A stretch of 64,000 bases of DNA, taken from Brachionus manjavacas. Taxonomy: Eukaryota > Rotifera > Eurotatoria > Ploima > Brachionidae. The notes under the pieces were generated by a model that did not search any database, was not told the DNA's origin, and saw only the letters and a list, made by a program, of their open reading frames with translations. The translations under genes were made by a program, and so were the position numbers. The stretch is from positions 248,001 through 312,000 of the forward strand of contig JAHQIY010000036.1 in assembly GCA_019054805.1 (NCBI GenBank). Direction: 5' to 3'. This document shows positions 30,770-43,800 of this stretch, one piece after another (the first letter of the stretch is position 1; every line of letters starts with the position of its first letter).

Positions 30770-33700
30770 TTAAAAATTTGTTTTGACATCTTGCCAATAT
30801 GTTTCTTCATGGTACTCTTCATCATAGGTGGCGTCAAAATCTTGCTGTTTGCTCAACGGAACGCATTCATATGATGGTAATGATCGTGACCTTTTATGCT
30901 GAGATTTGCTCACCGAATTGGAATCGGAATCACTTTTTTCATTTTGATCAGTCAAGCACTTTGATTTTTGGTCTTGGGCCTTGTGTTTGCTTGACGCTGG
31001 CAGCTTGACTGCCTTGCGGACATTTAATTTTTTGCTGCTCTTGATCTTTGGATCATAATTTTCGCATTCACTTAACAATACCCTGTACTTGGTCAAATCT
31101 CCCACAGGCGGCTCACAATTATTGATCAACTCGATGAGATCCTGGGCCGAATTGGTTCTTTCGAGCTCATAAAACAAATCATTGTTGGACCTTGATCTTG
31201 GCGGCGGCTTTTGTTTGAGTGGCGAACACTTTTTTTTACTCGTGTTTGTTGATGGACTGACTACTTTTAGTTTATTGACAATGGGCGAAGAGGCCAGTAT
31301 TTTATTTCTCAAAATAAAATTAGTCGCTACTGGTATTGAGTTGGACGAAAAACTGGACGAGCCATTCGATCCTATGGACAAATTAGGATCGAATTGTTTT
31401 TCGCTTTTTTTAGCAAACAAACGCTTTCGTGCTGTTGTTGTTTCGGTGATGAAATTTTGCATGCCGTCATTTAGAGTGGCATTCAAAGCTTGTTGTTCTG
31501 TCATTTCGGTCGAGACTGGATGGCTTCTTGAATAAATTGGATCATGCTGGTGATTTTTGATCACTATTTTGTTGAGCAAAGTTGACTTCTTTCTCAGTTC
31601 GTAGGCTTTGTTTTCTTTGAATTCTCTAGGAGTTGTATTTGCCGAGGAAAACGAGAGATTGTTATTACTCAAGCAAGTGAGATTTGATGATGCGGACGAG
31701 TCACGTCTGGTCCTGGAATTGTCCAAATTGTGCGAATTATTTAGACAATTGTTCAAGTTGTGCAGAGACGACGAAGTTTGCCTGCAAATCGGAGCTTGGT
31801 TCATCTTTGGAGACAATTTGGGTATCATACTTGGATTGGATTGGTGTGGTGAGCATGGATTAGGACGTGTTGTTTTTTTGGCACCATCGGCTTCCTTCAA
31901 GATTCCAGTAGTCATTGAGCGTTCGCCGGAGCGTTTTTTCACCTTTCTGGGAGTTGTTCGAATCGCTGGAACTGGCACTGTCCTGGCGCTTTCCAATTGC
32001 TTCAAATTTATCTTGGCATCTATTGTCCTTTTCATTTGGTACAATTGTTCTTTTACTGAATTTAAACTGCTCGTTTTGTTCGATGAGTTCGAGTGTTCTT
32101 TTTTGCAATTGTGGCCGGCTTTTTCCTGCTTCGTGTCACTTGATGCAAAAGACCCAAAAAAATGGTCCGGCGATGTCACTTGAGTTTTAAATTCCAATTT
32201 TTGAGCGGTCTTGTCCCATTGAGCGCGTCCAATTTTTTGGTTCAAATGCAAAATTTCTTGTTCATGTTCCAACTCAATTTCGTTAATGTTTGAAATTGAT
32301 GATGTGGTAGACAATGACAATGAGATACCATGGTCATTGTTAAATAGCAATGAATCGTCTTCGACTTTGATGTCGTTGTTTAGAGTTAAATTAATTGATT
32401 CCAATGAATCGTTTAGCTTTTCTGGCTGCTTTTTGATCTGAGCACCTTCACTGGATTCGTAGTCCGACTCCTCTAGGCTGTCTTGGTGCTGGCTCAAGAT
32501 TGTTTCGTAAGCTGAATTTTTCCCAGGGCCACTATCATGCTGTGCAACATCAGTTGTTTTGCTCTTTCGGTATTTTTTTTTGTTTCTCGGCGGAGGCTTT
32601 GGGCTGCTCGTGATCTTCAGATTGGTATTAGCAGGCTTTTGAAAATTCAAGGCTGGATCGACATTTGATTGCTGGACAGATTGGTTGATTTGTTCCAAGT
32701 CAATTATTACTTCTGTGTTGGCTCGTTTTTTGTCGTACTTTTTCAAAATTCTCGATCTCACTCGATTGTCTGTGTAAATTGGCGTTTGCTCCACAAAGTC
32801 CGAAGATGAGTCGTCGTTGAGACTGTTGTAGCCAGTTGTTGTCGGATTTGAAGACAACTCATTGCTGTTCATTTTCAGAATTGTGCACTGGTTTTCGCCA
32901 AACAGATTTTTGTGCTTTGGGTGAGCATTTTTGGGCGGCGATTTGGGAGGCATTTGATTAAAAAAAATTTTCATTCGATTTTTGGTCACATTCTGATTTA
33001 TAGAGTTGAGCGAATTCGATGTTGGTATATTTGATTTGGCCATCGTTCTACAAGCATTAAACGAATTAGTTTGGTCCAAAAGCTGATTGTGTACCAAGGG
33101 TGCAATAAAGTTTGCCGCATGACCATTCATTTCCATGTTTGATGAATCATTCAACACTTTTAGATTAGTTAAGCAGCAATTGTTTAAGCTACTGTTGCTT
33201 AGGCTTTTGTTAAGAGTGCTGGAATTGGTTGGTTCGCTTGTCTGATTGATGATTATTTTACCAACTACGTGTTTTCCTTGAGTATTCCTCTCAACGACTA
33301 ATTTAGCATCTGTAAAATCTAATTCTTTCTTGCTTGTCGAGCAATTTGTTGACGCGCAGCTTTTTTTGGCCAAAAAGCTAGCTTTGGCTTGAGATTTTTG
33401 GACCGTGTTTTGGCAAACAGACGATTGAGCTTTGTTTGTTAAATTTGTTTGATTAGTGGACGAATTCTGCACTGGAGTTAGAAGTATGTTGGACGAACAA
33501 TTGGAAAGCTCGTTTAAATAAATATTGTCACTCTGTTTAGATTTGAGACCTTAAAAAAAATTTTTTTTTCAATATCATTTAAAAGTTAATCTCAGCTTTT
33601 TTTCTAATTTTCTTTATTTTGAATGATTGAATTTTGATTGTATTTGTAATTTTAAAAATGTTAAGCCTTATTTATTTATACTCTTTTTTGCTTGAATTTA

Positions 33701-36700
33701 AGAAATTATTTTCCAATTTTCGACATTTTTTTTTACTAGAAAAATAAAAATATAATTATTTAAAATGAAGTTTGTTTTGAGAGTGGTCATTTAAGCTCTA
33801 TGGCTAATAAATGTAATTGTTTTTAAATTATAAAACTAGTTAGCAAACTAGCAAAATGACCAAGAGATATTTCATCAAATTTGGACAAGCTCGAATTCGC
33901 CAACTATTTTCAAATTTAATTTATTTTGACATTATTTGTCAAACTTTAATTATAGAAAAATACAATTCACATATTGAACGAAATTGAAAAAAACAAGCCA
34001 TAGACGCTTTTTTTTGCACTCTATTTATTTTTTAAGCATCTAAAAACTAGCTAAATAAATTTCAAAAATAAAATGTCATTAATAATGGTGTTAATAAAAA
34101 CTATTGACAACCTATTTTGAATAAGCAACACATATTTAAAGAGTAATTACTTTTTTATAGTTTATTTCAAGCTTTCCTTGATAAATTAATTTTTTTAAGC
34201 TAAGAAATGTCTAAATGTACCTAATCCGTGTTTGTAGATTAGATAAGGAATTATTTGAAGAAAATGTTTAAATCTTTTATTTAATTAAATCAAAAATTCA
34301 AATTTTTAAAATGACAAAATACCAAAGATCTGGTGAAAAAGAAACAAAATTGGGCTAAAAGTGAAGCAAAAAATTATATAATTAACACAGTCAATGGGTA
34401 TTCAAAAGATTTTAATGGAAAAAGAACAATTTCAGACCAATTTTAAATTATGGAGCGAAATTTACCCAATTTTTGATAAAATCGAAAAATAAACCAAACA
34501 TTATCATTTTTAGGATTAAAATTTAAACACAGATAACATGATAAAGAATTTTTTCCCAAGAATTGTAAAGAGACTACCCAGCTTTAATTTAGATAAAAAA
34601 TCATTAAGATTGATAGAATTTGACGGAGGTTATTAGACTTGAAGTTGATATGCCCTACTACAGTTTATGATTTGGGGCCCTATAAATGAATTTTTTGCCC
34701 GAAATAAAAGATAAAATTATTTGAATTTTGATTATAGAAGACTTTAAATAAAATTTTAATTTTGAAAAAAAAAATAATTTTATGATGCTTGTTGCTAGAC
34801 AAAACGAATGTTTTCTCTTTTAATAGATTGTGGTTTTGAGTGTTTTGAGTGTTCTGAATGTCGATTTATTGAAGAATTTTTCTTTTTTTCTACTAATGAT
34901 TGAAGAAAAGGTCATCCAAATTATTATTTGAGTCTAAATAAATGACCAGACTTAAAGCTATTTTTTACAAGAATTTCTCCTCAAAGATATCTTGTCTATT
35001 TAAATAAAATTTGATGAAATAAATTGAGTGACTCATTTCTCCATGAGATAAACATGGTAAGTTTATAAATTTTTTTTAATAAATCAGCATAAAATAGAGC
35101 ATAATTCACAATCGGTAATAAATATAGGGTTTAATCATTGGAATTTATTTGATTTTTAAATCATATCTAAAAAAACGATTTTTATGATTTAAAAAAAAAA
35201 TATTTTGTTCATTTTTTTTTAATTTTTGAAATAATTCAGAAAATAGCTAACGACTAAAAAAAAATATTTGAAGTTCTGTAAAGATTTTCAAAAATAATTT
35301 TTATCAAATCTGTCATTCAATAATCTATATTTTCCTTTTTGATCCTTTCTTACGTGAAATTTTATTTAATTCGCTGGAATTCGACAAAATTTGATTCAAG
35401 ATTTGGGTTAACATTCTTGCAACCATATCCGAGCATCATAATTAGGTGAACAAACTTGATCATAACAGAAATGTAAAGGCATGAGGTGATCCAAAAAATA
35501 AAATAAATAAAACGCAATTTATTGTGTGACCAATTTTTTTTGTCTTCCAAGTCATAAGCTTTTTTAACCCTCTTTTTTAGAAATAATTTTCATGTATTGA
35601 ACGTTTCCTAGACTGTGTTTATTGTTAAGAGTTTTAAAAGCCGCTTTTAAGTCATTCCAAGTAGAAATATATGGAAATATGTGATCAAACAGGGTTTATT
35701 AAAAAAAATTTAAAATCAATGAAAAACCGGAAATATTTCTTGTCAAAAATTTGCATTGTGAATTTTCATACAAACCTTCCAAAAATTACAAAAACCAATT
35801 TTTTTTAAATTAATTTAAATTGACAAAATTGATCTTTTTAAGGTTTGATGGTGAAACAACCTGAAACAAAATATGTTTTACAAAATTTAGTTAAAAATTA
35901 ATTTCAATTAGCTAAAAAAAAATTAAAAAATAAAAATTAAATTTTTGAGATTTTTTTATTTTTGTTTTTTATGATCTATACTAATTAGAATATTTTTTTG
36001 CAATTTATTTTACTTTTAAAATTCTGTGATCGCCGCTTAAATAATTTTGAATTTGATGGTTATAATTTAAAAAAAATTATTTTTCAAATCTAAACTAACA
36101 TACAATTTGATAAAAAAATAAATTAATCGAAAACATTTATTTTAAACTGGCCTGTTAAATGAAACATTGCTTGTTATTATTTAATTTAATTTAATTAATA
36201 TTTAAAACCCAAATGTGTGAAAAAAAGCAAAATTTTCATGCACGATAACTTACGATAACTAACTTTAATATTTGAAAATAGTGCTTTTATAATTGTCTTA
36301 ATCCATTTTTTTAGATTACATAATATTTATCAATTTTTTTACAACTTGAAAATAAATTTTAATTAAAAAATTAAGAAAAGAAAAAACATTCAAATTCATT
36401 GAACTTCATTCATTCAAGTTTTTCTTTCAAGAAATGTTGCTTGTACAGTATGTCACAAAAAGTTAGAATCAAGTTGAAAAAAATAAAATTATTGTTTTTC
36501 TGCAATAAAAAGAATCGTTAACAATTAATTTTTTTCGAATGATAGCTTTTTAAAGTAAGACTACCTAAAAATCTGACAAAATAGAGAAAAAATGGGTAAA
36601 AATAAAATCAACAGATGGCAAATTGCATGTTTTTTGAAAAATCAGACAAAGACTGAAAGAGAAATAGCCGAGTTAACGAAATAATGAACAAAAAAACAAT

Positions 36701-38788
36701 CAAACAAAAAAAAAGTTTGATTCTAACTTTTTGTGACATACTGTTCAGAAATATTCATTAAATCATTCAATCAATACTTACGAAAAAAATTCTTTAAAAT
36801 CAATTTTTAATAAGAATTTTTCAATTTAATAAATAAAATAAATCAATCAATTAAATAATCAAAGCTAATTTTTTTTTCTTTTATTTTTATTATTCTGGCA
36901 GCCGAGCAACAGGTAAAACCTTGTTTTTATTAAAAAATTAAATTTTGAATTGCAATATTTGTATGGAAATTTGCAATGCTCAACAAAAATAGAGTATATG
37001 AAGTTCATGTTTAGTTAATTAAAAAATTGTATTCTATTTAAGATGGTTTAATAATGAAAAAAACAATAAATCTAAATATAAACATAAATACTACATACCT
37101 AAATTTGAATGGTTCGGATCTCCTGAACATCTACAAGGATCATGTTTGTTAAGATAATTTTCTAAAGTATCCCAACCACCTCCCACTCGAACCATGATAT
37201 GATTTCGCAGAATCTAAAATCATTAATGAGATACAATCAAGATAAGACTAATAAGACTCTAATTTTAGCAAGTTACCCTGATAAAAACAATGTTTTTGGT
37301 ATTGCCAATGCGATACTTTCCTTCGCCAATTTTTATCACTGGAAATTGCTTCTCGCACGTACACCGATCTGCTATTGAGCACACATGATTGTGAAGATTT
37401 GTTTGACTGGTGCCCAAATTGGGCTCATGATTCACATTGTTCTGGTTTGGCGAGTGGTGATGACGATTCATCTTCTGAATTGTTTCGATCAAAATTTTGT
37501 CCATGCACTCTTTATTTAAACTTTTATTCGAGGCGTTTTTGGTTTTTGGCGAATTTGCAGTGAGTATTGCATGCTTGGCATTCTCTTTATGCTGAGGTTC
37601 GTTGCGGAAAAGTGGTGCCAGATTTCTGGCTACTTTGTTTTTTTTCAAATCGAATGCAGTTTGTTTGTGTGCGTCTAGGGCAGCTTCATTTATGCAAGTG
37701 ATCTTAAAGTTGTCGTTTTGCTGGAATATGGAAGAATTTGAAGATAAAGAAGTGGATGAACAAGATGATGGCAATGGACTTGGTTGCTCTGCTTCACTAT
37801 TTACACTCTGAATTGGCGCCACGATTCCATAATTTTCCAATTCATTCTGTACATGTATTTTGTTGTCAACAAGATCTAAATTTTCCAATGAATCATTGAA
37901 CAAGTCTTTTCTGTTTTCGCTTTCATTGAATTCATCGTCGGCTCCAAAAGAGCCGTCTAAACTAGAATTGTCTAAATTTGCCTTTGAATTTGTTTTTTCT
38001 TTGAAATCGTTCGAGACACTTAGAATGGACGAGGACTTGTCGTTTGTCAAATCACCACCAGCTGTGTTCGAAGTTTTGTTCAAATCGTTGCTGACGACTT
38101 TGTCATGCCGCTTGCTTTCAGCCTGGTCTGCCACAGCTCTAATTAAAACGGGCCCAATTGATTGACTTTGCTCAATTTCGCGTTCGATTTCGGCCTCGAT
38201 TTCTTGCTCTAGTTGAATGATGGTGGGCACTTGAATGCCAAATTTAGAACCAAAACGAGCCACCTCAAGAAGACAAAGTATGAAGTTTTTCTCGTTTTTC
38301 CTCAAAATCAAATCGTCTGTTTCGAACATCAAGCACTCTCTCACTTTGGCGATGTATCTACACCATTTGATGAAATTGGAAATGTTGTCACGTGACTGAA
38401 ACGATTGCGGCCTAGCGTCCGACTTGAACAGCAGATAATCTCCTGACCAGTTCGATTTGCCGGTAGGAGTGAGAAGAAGTCGGCTGATGCTGGACCGGGC
38501 CTGAATGGCACAAGCCGGTATGTTTATAACACCGGCTCGATTTAGATCGTTCTGGTCGAATGTCAAAGTTTCCAAGGCCGCTTTGGTTACATTGTTAGCA
38601 TGCTGGCAAATGACAACTCCATTCTCAAGTTTATCAATGAAATTGACTGCTGTCAATTGGACTGAATACATCGAATTGAACCATTCGGACAAGTCCTCTT
38701 TCATCGCATAAATGTACTCGTCTCTGGTCGAGTAGAGTTGGATGGACTTCATTTCGGAGAACTTGGCAGCTTCCGCCGGATCGCTCAT
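30770..38788 (-). CDS. GAS2L: GAS2-like protein (CH + GAR domains, long tail), actin-microtubule linker
   Basis: Three exons: 38788-37277, 37213-37099, 33549-30770; phases agree at both junctions and give 1468 residues. Start at ATG 38788 ([16 protein letters not shown]); the 8 codons before it open with TTG. The calponin-homology domain (about residues 28-175) reads [50 protein letters not shown] and [18 protein letters not shown], as in GAS2. The zinc-binding GAR domain spans exons 1-2: [19 protein letters not shown] then [38 protein letters not shown]. The 926-residue third-exon tail is polar and low-complexity, with two SxIP-type EB1-binding motifs (KSNIPTS near 33035, PSMIPKL near 31830). 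In the family CH binds actin, GAR binds microtubules and SxIP recruits to plus ends. Intron 2 is 3549 bp and contains a small Tc1 derivative. Confidence 0.92.
35362..35680 (-). pseudogene. Possible decayed coding segment in GAS2L intron 2, unknown
   Basis: On the minus strand [15 protein letters not shown] and [14 protein letters not shown] are followed, after one frame change, by [19 protein letters not shown] and a hydrophobic stretch [20 protein letters not shown] that could span a membrane. The composition looks like former coding sequence. No family recognised. Confidence 0.25.
36446..36743 (+). mobile_element. 298-bp deletion derivative of a Tc1 element
   Basis: Terminal inverted repeats of about 27 bp beginning CAGTATGTCACAAAAAGTTA at 36446 and in reverse at 36743; TA precedes the left end, TT follows the right (expected TA). 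Inside, [20 protein letters not shown] followed by [10 protein letters not shown] is the start of a Tc1 transposase HTH, so this is an internally deleted autonomous element and not an unrelated MITE. The end sequence resembles but is not the same as that of the Tc1 at 23641. Confidence 0.88.
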
Positions 38789-40283
38789 GCTGGTTCGAAT
38801 CGCAAGTGTCAATGAATGAGTGTGAATGAATGTGAATGAATGAATGTAAAGGAATGTATGGTGAATTGGGCGCCGAAGTGAGCAAACAAAATTAAAAATG
38901 ACTTGGTGAATTATTCGCCATCTAAGAATAAATTGTAATTGAATTAAAATTTTTTCAAAATTACGTTTGATAGCTTCGAATTCACAATTTGCCTAAGCTA
39001 TTATGTAATTTTATTGATTCTGATGTTGGTTTTGTTGGTTGCTTTTTTTTTTCTTTGCTTTTTTAATTTATTTAGTACAAATAAAATATTGAAATAAATT
39101 TTTAGATCTTTTGTTGTTGAAGTCTTATTTTTGAATTTCTATAAATCAAATAAATAATAATTATTCGACACAATATAAAAAACAAAAAAAACAGTTTTTT
39201 GTTCTTGGGAACGAGTTGTTTTGTGACTTTTTTTTTTTTTCTCTATCTCCAGCTTTGTTTCTCTGAAAGAGGTTTAGATGTAAAATTTTTTCCTGCTTTT
39301 ATTCTATGTCAGGAAAAGACAACTGCATACTTTTTTATACACAATTTTGACCCGAAACAAAAAGAGTGTGCAAATAATAAACAAAATTCCATTATTAGAA
39401 TAAATTTTCTATTTTCTTTTGTCATAATAATTCAACAAAACTTCAAATCGCTAATTTTAACAGGTAACTAACTAGTTGTAATTTTATGTCTGTTTCTAAA
39501 AAACAAATAAATAATTATTTTATCCTCTATTCAAATTATTTTAACCGCAATAGTGATCGTAAGCATCTAAAAGAACCAAAACACAAAAAGTGATAAAATT
39601 TTCGACCTAAATTTACTTCAAATGCGCAAAAGTGCCAAAGTTACATTCAACATCTAAAACAATTAAGATTTTCAGTGGTTTCCCTTAAGTGCTTTTTTAC
39701 TTTGAAATTTATCGGTAATCAGAGAAATCATAAAACGCAATTTTTATTAAAAGAAATTAGAAAAAATTTCAAACAAAAAACGACCAAAATTAAATTTTTT
39801 ATTTTTAATCTATTAAAATGACAAATTTTTAGAAAAAAACACTAGAAAAAATTATGCCTAAATTTAAAACCAAAATAAACAAATTTTTAAAGTAACATTA
39901 CCAAAAAACATCAGATTGCAAATCTTCTTGTCTATCTGTAAAAAAATAAAGCAAAAGGAAAAAAATGTTACATTCTCCTTTTATGCTAGTAAATTTATAA
40001 AATCATTTTTAGTCAGTAATTATATAAACAACTTATACAGTCTAATCAAGTAATTAAATGCTGATAAGGACCATTGATTTGACTTGACTTGATAATATTT
40101 GTGACACAGGATTACGACACAATGACCCCTTTGAACCCAAATCTATAAATTCATGATCTCAGTCTTGATAATAACAAAATTATATTTTTCGGAGCTCATT
40201 TTAATTCCAACATTCTGCTAGGGACTCATGATCGTGCCAAATACAGCCATCAATATTTTGCTAATTTGAATAGATAACTACCT

Positions 40284-40825
40284 CTTATTTATTTTATTTA
40301 TTTGTTTATCTGTACCGAGCTTATGCTCCTTCAGAGTTTAAAAAAAAAAAAAAAGTAAATAATGTAAGGTAAAATAAAATAAAAATAAAGTAAAAAGGAT
40401 TAAAATAAACGAAATTAAAAAAAAAGTAAAATTGATTTTTAATTTTAGAGGTTAGACATGCTTAAATATTTTAAAAATCAGGAAAAAAGGAGAAAATAGT
40501 AAGGTAGCAATTACACAATGGAGTTGGATTATTTTATTTATTTATTTTTTTCTTTACCGAGCAAAAGCTCCTTCAGATTAAAAAAAAAATCAAAATAAAT
40601 AAAGTTAAATAAGACAGGATAAAAATTTATAAAAAAAAATGTAATAAAATGGTTTAAAATAGAGGAAAATTAATGAAATTGAACTAGAGAGTTAAAGGAT
40701 ACATATTTTTAAAAAATTGATTGTTCAGGGAAAAAAGAAGAAATTGTAATGTAGCAATTACACAATGGAGTTGGGTATTCAATAAATCTTGATTCGAAAC
40801 TAGCAATTACACAACGGAGTTGGAT
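40284..40825 (-). mobile_element. LINE-B-family 3' fragment (host copy) interrupted by a second copy
   Basis: The minus-strand 3' end starts at about 40284 (TTGTTTATCTGTACCGAGCT, the reverse of the LINE-B terminal signature) and runs to 40529, the codons for TQLHCVIA appearing reversed at 40505-40527. A 25-bp stretch at its edge (40505-40529) is repeated with one mismatch at 40801-40825, bracketing the second copy. Confidence 0.8.
40530..40800 (-). mobile_element. LINE-B-family 3' fragment (nested copy) with 25-bp target duplication
   Basis: Second 5'-truncated copy, 3' tail at the left (ACCGAGCAAAAGCTCCTTCA) and truncated end at the right (AATAAATCTTGATTCGAAAC). It is flanked by a 25-bp near-perfect direct repeat starting TAGCAATTACACAA, which fits a target-site duplication made on insertion into the older copy. 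Confidence 0.78.
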
Positions 40826-43800
40826 CTTACTAGAAGGTAATTTTAAGGCAGCTATAACCATCTAATGTCTTAATAGCTTAATTTGGCCAGATGGCTTGAT
40901 TTTGAAGATTAATTACTCAAAAATAATCAAATTAATTTAAAAGTGTCTTTCTTAAGCTAATCTGTTATAGAACAGTGATTTTGAATCTAAAAAAGCTCTC
41001 GAAAAGGAAATTGTTTGCTTTTAGAATTTTAATCCCAGCTTTGTCTTGGTGGCCTAATTGTTTCTAAACGACTTATCAACTAAATAATTTTGGATTAAAG
41101 GATTAAGCTTTGTGACATTTAGGAAAACACATTTGAAAATATTTTTGGTGTTAAGCATATGCTTATTTTTTGCTTTAATCAAACAATAACAACATTAACA
41201 TTACCTACTTAGACATTAGGTTCGTGATTTTTTTACGATCCTAATCAGATATTTTTCAAAGCTTAGCCCTTTAGCTCTTGAATAAATAGCCAAAAATATC
41301 CTCTTGTTCTAATAAAATTTAGCGCTAAATTAAACTAAAACAATACGCACTTTACAATATTTTTTTTACAGGTAGTTTCTAAGAAAAAGTGAATTGAGAT
41401 CAAAATTTTGTCTCATTTGAAAAAGAAAGCGATAACAAAACTTGCTCTAGAAAAGGTGTGTATAAAAATTATTTAGACCTAAAGTTTTTGTCTATGAGGA
41501 TCCGTCTTTTAATGAATTTCTGTGATATTCGATATTATTTAGCAGGTGTCTCATGTCTCAATATCAAATAACCATGTTAATTGTTTTTTTTTTATTTAGA
41601 AAAAAAATCCCCTAAAAAAATAATTTAATACGAGTTTTTTTTAATTTTGATAAGTTGAAAACTCCAGTTGTCATTCATATTCTTATAGACACTAGACCAA
41701 AAATAAGTTAAAATTTTTTTTAGTATCGTGATGTTCTATCTTATATTTCGTTGCTAAATTTAATTATCCTTAAATATATTTCACTATTTAAAAGCTTTTA
41801 ACAGACCTACCTTGAAGCTTTAATCAAAATTGATAATGTCCATTGATTCACTATTTATTTTACTTCGGATTTCTTATCATATTAACTTTATCAAAAAATT
41901 AATTATTTTAGTAATTAAAAAGAAAAGAATACCTAGAGGCTATTCTTTATTTATTAACTCTGTAGTATAAAGTCTTACCAATTTTTAGTCTCTTTAAAAA
42001 TAATTTTTAGAAAGATGGTTTTTTTCGAAAAAATTATTAGATTTTTCAAAAAAGACTTGTGAGTCAATGCTGGACTGTCTGGAGGGTGCCTTCAAATTAC
42101 TCTATTGTGAATTTCAAAATAAAACTACAGTTACATGTAAATAGTCTAAGTTTCCATATATTTTATAAATTCACCTAGACCTTTTATTTTTTAATTTTTA
42201 TTTCAAGTTAATTTACTAAAAAAATTTTTTTCCATTTGTTTTTTAAAACAGACACATTTTTTATATATTCATTTGGAAACTTTCAACAACAAAAAAAGCT
42301 TGCAAATTATAAAATGGAAATTTCGTTTTTTGTCTCATCGTGGATGATTCACTTGATTCAAATTTGATTAAAAATTTCTAACAACGATTGAGCAAACTAG
42401 AAGAGGTATCTCGGTGTTGAAATAAATTTGGGGGGGATTCGTTAAATAACTAGTTCTGAAATATTTAAATTTATGCTATGAACTTAATTAAATTAGGTTT
42501 GATTTTTAATTAATGTAAATAACAAACACCTTAGGTACTTAAAATAAACTAGAAAAAGATCTTATTAAATAAAAGTTAATAAACAAATTAAATCAAGAAA
42601 AAACAACTCAAATAAAACATATTTTTATTTTAAGCAAACTTTGCCGAAAAGTTTATAAATATGCTCGATATTTAAATAACCTTAAATTTTTTTCTTCAAA
42701 GTCAAAAAATGCAGAGAACAAAACCGCTATTATTCATATAAACTTCAAATTACCCAAGGTTCTCGTCAGTTTTCATCTTTTATGAAAGCAAATTATATCA
42801 GAAACTAAAGATAAGATGCCAAAAAAATAGAATGCAAATTTTAAACAACTTGTTAAATTCCAATTTTATTTACTAGTAATCTAATCTTTGAAAAAAAAAT
42901 TTTGATTTCTTAAGAAGATGAGTTAATTGTAGTGCTGGATTAATTGGTCTTTACTTTAAAAATAATTAGCAGAAAATAATTTGGAAATTGTATTCTTTCT
43001 AAAAAATTTGTTACATAAAAACTGAACTAATTTGTAAATACTTTCATAACAAAGGATTAAGGTGAATCATTGACCTTTAAGATTTAAATTTACTTAATCG
43101 TAGAACATTTTTTTGATTCACAAAGCTCACTTTAATAATTTTGAAAAAAAGTAGCAAAAAAATATGACCGTTTAATATCCTAACAATGTTTTCGTGATAT
43201 CTCTATGAGAATACTTATCGTTTGTACGACTTGACGATTAAGATTGAGATTTTAGATCATTTTTCAGGCTCCAGTCATACTACATCGTTTGATTTGATAT
43301 CAAAGTTGCTTCACTTAGCACTCAGAAATTTAATGGAAATTAAAATATAAAAAAAATTTTCTAAAAAAAAAATCACAAATTTTCAATTAAGCTTACAGAT
43401 TTAAAAATTAGTGATATTAATTTTAAAGTATTTTAAAACTACTTTAAACAATAAATTTATAGCTTAATTATGTAAGGAAAATAATTAACTTTATTTCGAA
43501 AATTTTTTCTTTCAAAATACTTAACCTAATTAGCGTAGAATTTTGTGTTCGAAAATTTGTAACTTTTAATCTAGCTTTAAATGATTTCCATTTTAATTCT
43601 TAGCAATCTTTCGATATTTTGAATCGCTTTAATACCATACAGTGAGGTTGACACATATCTTTTATCAAAGAGAAAATTAACAGAAGCTATTAACTTAAAT
43701 CCTCTAAGGCAATTTTTCAACTTATCTATTTGAAAATTATAAACTAGCATGAATAAAAGTATTTGGTTAAAAAAAAGATTTTTAATAAAGCACAACTTCA

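Noticed and set aside
31182-32190. Long plus-strand frames opposite the GAS2L tail exon (31182-31535, 31608-32183)
   Set aside because: Antisense shadows of a low-complexity coding exon; no family motifs of their own.
37375-38711. Plus-strand frames across the CH-domain exon
   Set aside because: Antisense shadows of the GAS2L first coding exon, whose CH domain is unmistakable.
38634-38885. Minus-strand frame with His/Ser-rich start
   Set aside because: Alternative frame over the GAS2L 5' end and the GAATGAAT simple repeat.
39199-39471. 90-codon plus-strand frame starting MFLGTSCFVT
   Set aside because: Begins in a poly-T run and has chance-like composition; the hydrophobic start is just T-rich DNA.
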